Assembly (NCBI RefSeq): GCF_003634095.1
Contig: NZ_RBIR01000005.1
Span: 1-64,000 of the forward strand
Source of the DNA: Arthrobacter oryzae
GTDB lineage: Bacteria > Actinomycetota > Actinomycetes > Actinomycetales > Micrococcaceae
Reading direction: 5' to 3'
Length of the DNA stretch: 64,000 nt
Of the stretch, positions 61,640 through 64,000 are shown piece after piece. Made by a program: the position numbers and the translations under genes. The notes below the pieces were generated by a model. It saw only the letters and a list, made by a program, of their open reading frames with translations. It ran no database searches and was not told the DNA's origin. Every line of letters begins with the position of its first letter. Position 1 is the first letter of the stretch.

Positions 61640-62743
61640 TCAGATGGCGTAGCGAAGGATTCCGACGGCCTCCACATTTCCCGGCAGATCGGAGCGGCGC
61701 AGGGCCAGGACCCGGGCGCCCGCGCCGAGGGCCCGGCGAGCGATTTCCTCGACCACGTCCTGCCCGGCGTCCCCGTCGAGGGTGAGCGCGCCGTCGTCTC
61801 CGACAGCACCGTTGACTTGTGCATCCATGTCCACGGCGAGTGTCGCAATGGCGCCGAAGGCGGCGGCCCGCGCCAGGTCGCTGAGGTCGCTCGTGCCACG
61901 GCCGTTGGAACGACGCTCCTCAAACGTCGATTGGAGAGCAACAAGATCGGCCGCGTAGATCCGGTCGAGCACACCACGCGTTGCTTCCGCCAGTTGGGCC
62001 GGTGTCAGTTCGTCGGGGTTTCCCTCGATGACTTCGGGCGCGAGGTGTGCATAGCCCGTGAGGTTGCGGTAGATGCTGGTGAGTGGTTCCGTCGCAGCGA
62101 TCACCAGCGGGAGGGAATGCCCGTTTAGAAGTGGGCGAAGCGCGTGGTCGACGGAACGGGCATATTGGGTCAGCCGCACCTTTCGTCCCTCGTCGCCCTG
62201 CAGCCGGCCAGATGGGGAGCGGCCGCCGATCGATTCGAGCCCGACGGCACTCGCTGCATCCCGGGGCATGCCCGGCACCGTGATCTCCTCTGCCGGCCGG
62301 TCCGCCGTGACCTCAATGAGCCGCGCCCCGTTCTGTGAGATTGCGAGCACGAGCGCCGCGTTCGGGAAGGTGAGGGCGCGAAGCAGCGGGGTGATGGCGA
62401 ATCGGTCGGACACGCTCACGTGGTCCTCGAGATCGTTGGGCAAACGGAACTCAAGAATTGATGTCGGGGTCACGAAGATGGCCACGCTTCGCCCCATGTC
62501 AAACCAGAATTCCGGGGAACCCAGCAGCTCGTCGAGGAACATTTCCATTGCGGCCACTGCGTCGTTGTTTCCCCCTTGGCGGAGCTGTTCGACGGCGGAA
62601 CTGAACAAGGACCGGGCTCTGGACTGGTTGTCCTCCGAATGGGCCGGGACGCTGCTCGTCGAAAGATACACGGTGACGCTGTGTGGATCGCGCGCGGCGG
62701 CCAGCCGTTCCACGTCGTCCCGGGTCGGCATATCGATGTGCAT
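61640..62743 (-). CDS. Bacterial archaeo-eukaryotic release factor (baeRF) family protein
   Basis: This 367-residue protein has the three-part layout of baeRF proteins: an N-terminal domain with SVTVYLSTSSVPAH, a middle beta domain with VAIFVTPTSILEFRLPNDLEDHVSVSDRFAITPLLRAL, and a C-terminal domain with VIAATEPLTSIYRNL and ALGAGARVLALRRSDLP. It is related to eRF1 and is proposed to act on ribosomes or RNA; no such role is demonstrated for this group. The start is ATG 62743, with AAGGAG upstream. The open frame before it lacks support. Confidence 0.8.
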   Translation of the reverse strand: MHIDMPTRDDVERLAAARDPHSVTVYLSTSSVPAHSEDNQSRARSLFSSAVEQLRQGGNNDAVAAMEMFLDELLGSPEFWFDMGRSVAIFVTPTSILEFRLPNDLEDHVSVSDRFAITPLLRALTFPNAALVLAISQNGARLIEVTADRPAEEITVPGMPRDAASAVGLESIGGRSPSGRLQGDEGRKVRLTQYARSVDHALRPLLNGHSLPLVIAATEPLTSIYRNLTGYAHLAPEVIEGNPDELTPAQLAEATRGVLDRIYAADLVALQSTFEERRSNGRGTSDLSDLARAAAFGAIATLAVDMDAQVNGAVGDDGALTLDGDAGQDVVEEIARRALGAGARVLALRRSDLPGNVEAVGILRYAI

Positions 62744-63056
62744 GGGGGTGCTCCTTTTTGCTATCTCTCCGCTGGGTCCCACGAGGAGGGGATTTTCCTG
62801 CACCTGCACCTGCTCGATGCGCAGAGCCGGACCGAGGGTCAGCGATACCGGATCAGCTCAGCATCGGACCCCGCGGAGTCCCGTGTCAACAGTCGGCGGA
62901 ACTTGCAGTACGGAGGAGTTCGGCGCCGGTAGCCAGTTCGGCCAGCCCCCTAGTGGACCGCAGCGGTGCGGATTGTCCCGGTCACGTGGCACTCCGGGAG
63001 TGCGTGCAGGTGGTGGCTGGGGCACATATCTCAGGCCAACACATGGACAGCATTTC
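62744..63056. other. Intergenic space with no identified gene
   Basis: This 313-bp stretch between the baeRF and UPF0303 genes must hold the baeRF promoter and the end of the downstream transcript. I see no RNA gene, palindrome family or convincing terminator in it. Confidence 0.6.
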
Positions 63057-63539
63057 TTAGCCGGCGGTCGCCTGGAGATGATGCCTGATGGCCTCGACCA
63101 CCAGCCGGTGGTCGTCGTCGGAGGACAGCCCGGATGCCGTCACGGCGGCGACGACGCCGGCGTTCCGAACCCGCACGGGGAAGGATCCGCCTGCCAGCGT
63201 GTAGTCCGCCGGGGCCAGCCATCCGCCCTGCGTGGGGTCGTAGTCCTTGGACGCGAACTCCTCGGCGAGCAGGGCTGTGCTGCGTTCAAAGCGGAGCGTC
63301 GTGGCCGCCTTGCGGCGGATCCATTCCTCTTGGTCGGCGGTGGCTCCGGGCAGGACACAGCGAAAGAGGACCAGGTTGTGCCGCCGTATATCGATGGCTA
63401 CGGAATGGCCCGCGACGATGGCGCGGTTGGCGATGAGCGAGCCGAGGCGCCAGGCATCGTGGTGATCAAAGCCCGGGAAGACGAGTTCTTCCTCGTGCCG
63501 GCGCAGTTCGGCGATCCGCGGTGAGCCGGTCTCAGCCAT
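63057..63539 (-). CDS. UPF0303 family (heme-degrading domain-type) protein
   Basis: The 160-residue protein fits the UPF0303/YBR137W group of the GlcG/HbpS-like superfamily: LVFPGFDHHDAWRLGSLI at about 20-37, VAIDIRRHNLVLFRCVLPG, and GGWLAPADYTLAGGSFPVRV with the conserved GG-S-P pattern. Some relatives bind heme or cobalamin-like cofactors. It overlaps the upstream oxidoreductase by 8 nt and probably shares its transcript, perhaps a sugar or inositol catabolism unit. Confidence 0.85.
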   Translation of the reverse strand: MAETGSPRIAELRRHEEELVFPGFDHHDAWRLGSLIANRAIVAGHSVAIDIRRHNLVLFRCVLPGATADQEEWIRRKAATTLRFERSTALLAEEFASKDYDPTQGGWLAPADYTLAGGSFPVRVRNAGVVAAVTASGLSSDDDHRLVVEAIRHHLQATAG

Positions 63540-64000
63540 GGAAAGTCTCGTCCGGTGTGGAGTCGGCGTCGTAGCTGAGACCGATCTGGCGTCGGATTTC
63601 GTCCATTGCTGCCATGACGGCTACTGATTCGCGGGGCGGAAGGATGGTGCCGGCGGTTACGCCTTCCCTGACCAGTCGTTCCAGTTCGGCGGCCTGGTAC
63701 TGCATACCGCGGCTGTTGACAGGCTGCTCATAGCGTTCAACAACGCTGCCATCCATGGCATGAACTGTGAAGGGCGTGGGGTTGTACCAAGTGGATTCGA
63801 TATCGATCCACCCTTCGGTCCCGATGACCATAGCCCGGTTGGCGCTGGCGGCGTCCAGTTCGCAGTCCACAATGGCCTGCTGACCGCCAACATAGTCAAA
63901 GATGGCTGCGGTCTGCCGGTCTACCCCGGTAGCGGTCATGGACGCACTGGCGCGAATGGTCTCCGGCGTGCCTAGGATGTCGAACGCAAAGGAGACCGGG
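63532..64000 (-). CDS. Gfo/Idh/MocA family oxidoreductase (C-terminal part)
   Basis: The frame is open to the right edge of the window, so the N-terminal NAD(P)-binding half is missing. The visible 155 residues form the C-terminal alpha/beta domain of the family: TATGVDRQTAAIFDYVGGQQAIVDC, then GTEGWIDIESTWYNPTPFTV, a strand pair typical of the substrate domain, and QYQAAELERLVREG near the end. Members oxidise sugars, inositols or their derivatives. The specific substrate cannot be read from this part. Confidence 0.88.
   Translation of the reverse strand, partial: PVSFAFDILGTPETIRASASMTATGVDRQTAAIFDYVGGQQAIVDCELDAASANRAMVIGTEGWIDIESTWYNPTPFTVHAMDGSVVERYEQPVNSRGMQYQAAELERLVREGVTAGTILPPRESVAVMAAMDEIRRQIGLSYDADSTPDETFHG

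Overview
The window is high-GC chromosomal DNA of an actinobacterium, most likely Arthrobacter or Pseudarthrobacter (Micrococcaceae). This rests on the housekeeping layout (fbaA next to a DUF3151 gene; purS-purQ-purL; the order tRNA-Ser, SRP RNA, dnaX, recR, then lysC), the strong G/C third-position bias, ANTAR and DUF2236 proteins, and leaderless genes. I see no prophage, transposase, rRNA or CRISPR array. It reads as core chromosome with some accessory islands.

Layout. 1-4.1 kb: the end of a ManD-type sugar-acid dehydratase, a gluconokinase fused to a GH3 glycosidase, and an FAD monooxygenase. 4.3-5.7 kb: a tandem glycine riboswitch leading to a 62-residue ORF and a MetF-like methylenetetrahydrofolate reductase. 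5.7-11.4 kb (minus): a tightly coupled operon of acyl-CoA synthetase, E1 alpha, E1 beta, E2 and acyl carrier protein. 11.5-18.5 kb: pyrE, a GAF-ANTAR regulator, a STAS-like protein, an anchored alpha/beta hydrolase, a NagD-type HAD phosphatase, a SpoU methyltransferase and a secreted S53 protease. 18.6-25.3 kb: fbaA and DUF3151, a UDG-like protein, a MetE-like methyltransferase under a SAM riboswitch, purA and ACC deaminase. 25.6-30.7 kb: a secreted repeat protein, an ECF sigma factor with a membrane partner, and several small leaderless genes. 30.7-34.1 kb: purLQS. 34.3-41.2 kb: a large secreted subtilase followed by two genes for subtilisin-inhibitor-like (SSI) proteins, a MarR regulator and two small paralogous proteins. 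41.4-48.1 kb: lysC, GNAT, recR, dnaX, SRP RNA and tRNA-Ser. 48.2-64 kb: DUF2236 oxygenase, M23 peptidase, glutathione peroxidase, formaldehyde dehydrogenase, cAMP-phosphodiesterase-like protein, Stealth phosphotransferase, HAD protein, ParB-like and LytR_C proteins, TetR, pncB, DsbA/FrnE, GNAT, a baeRF protein, UPF0303, and the end of a Gfo/Idh/MocA oxidoreductase.

Regulation visible in the sequence. At least thirteen genes have a TANNNT box 5-7 nt before the start codon with no usable ribosome binding site, so they are probably transcribed without a leader. One-carbon metabolism has two riboswitches (glycine and SAM). A 20-bp sequence is shared by the upstream regions of purA and purS. Intergenic spaces carry several families of dispersed palindromes, some placed between converging genes where they could act as terminators.

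Points most worth a second look: the gluconokinase-GH3 fusion; the acyl carrier protein inside a 2-oxoacid dehydrogenase operon that has no E3; the shared pur motif; the subtilase next to two SSI-like proteins, one with no signal peptide; and the GGACATGC/GCATGTCC-ended repeats on either side of the lysC-dnaX-SRP block.
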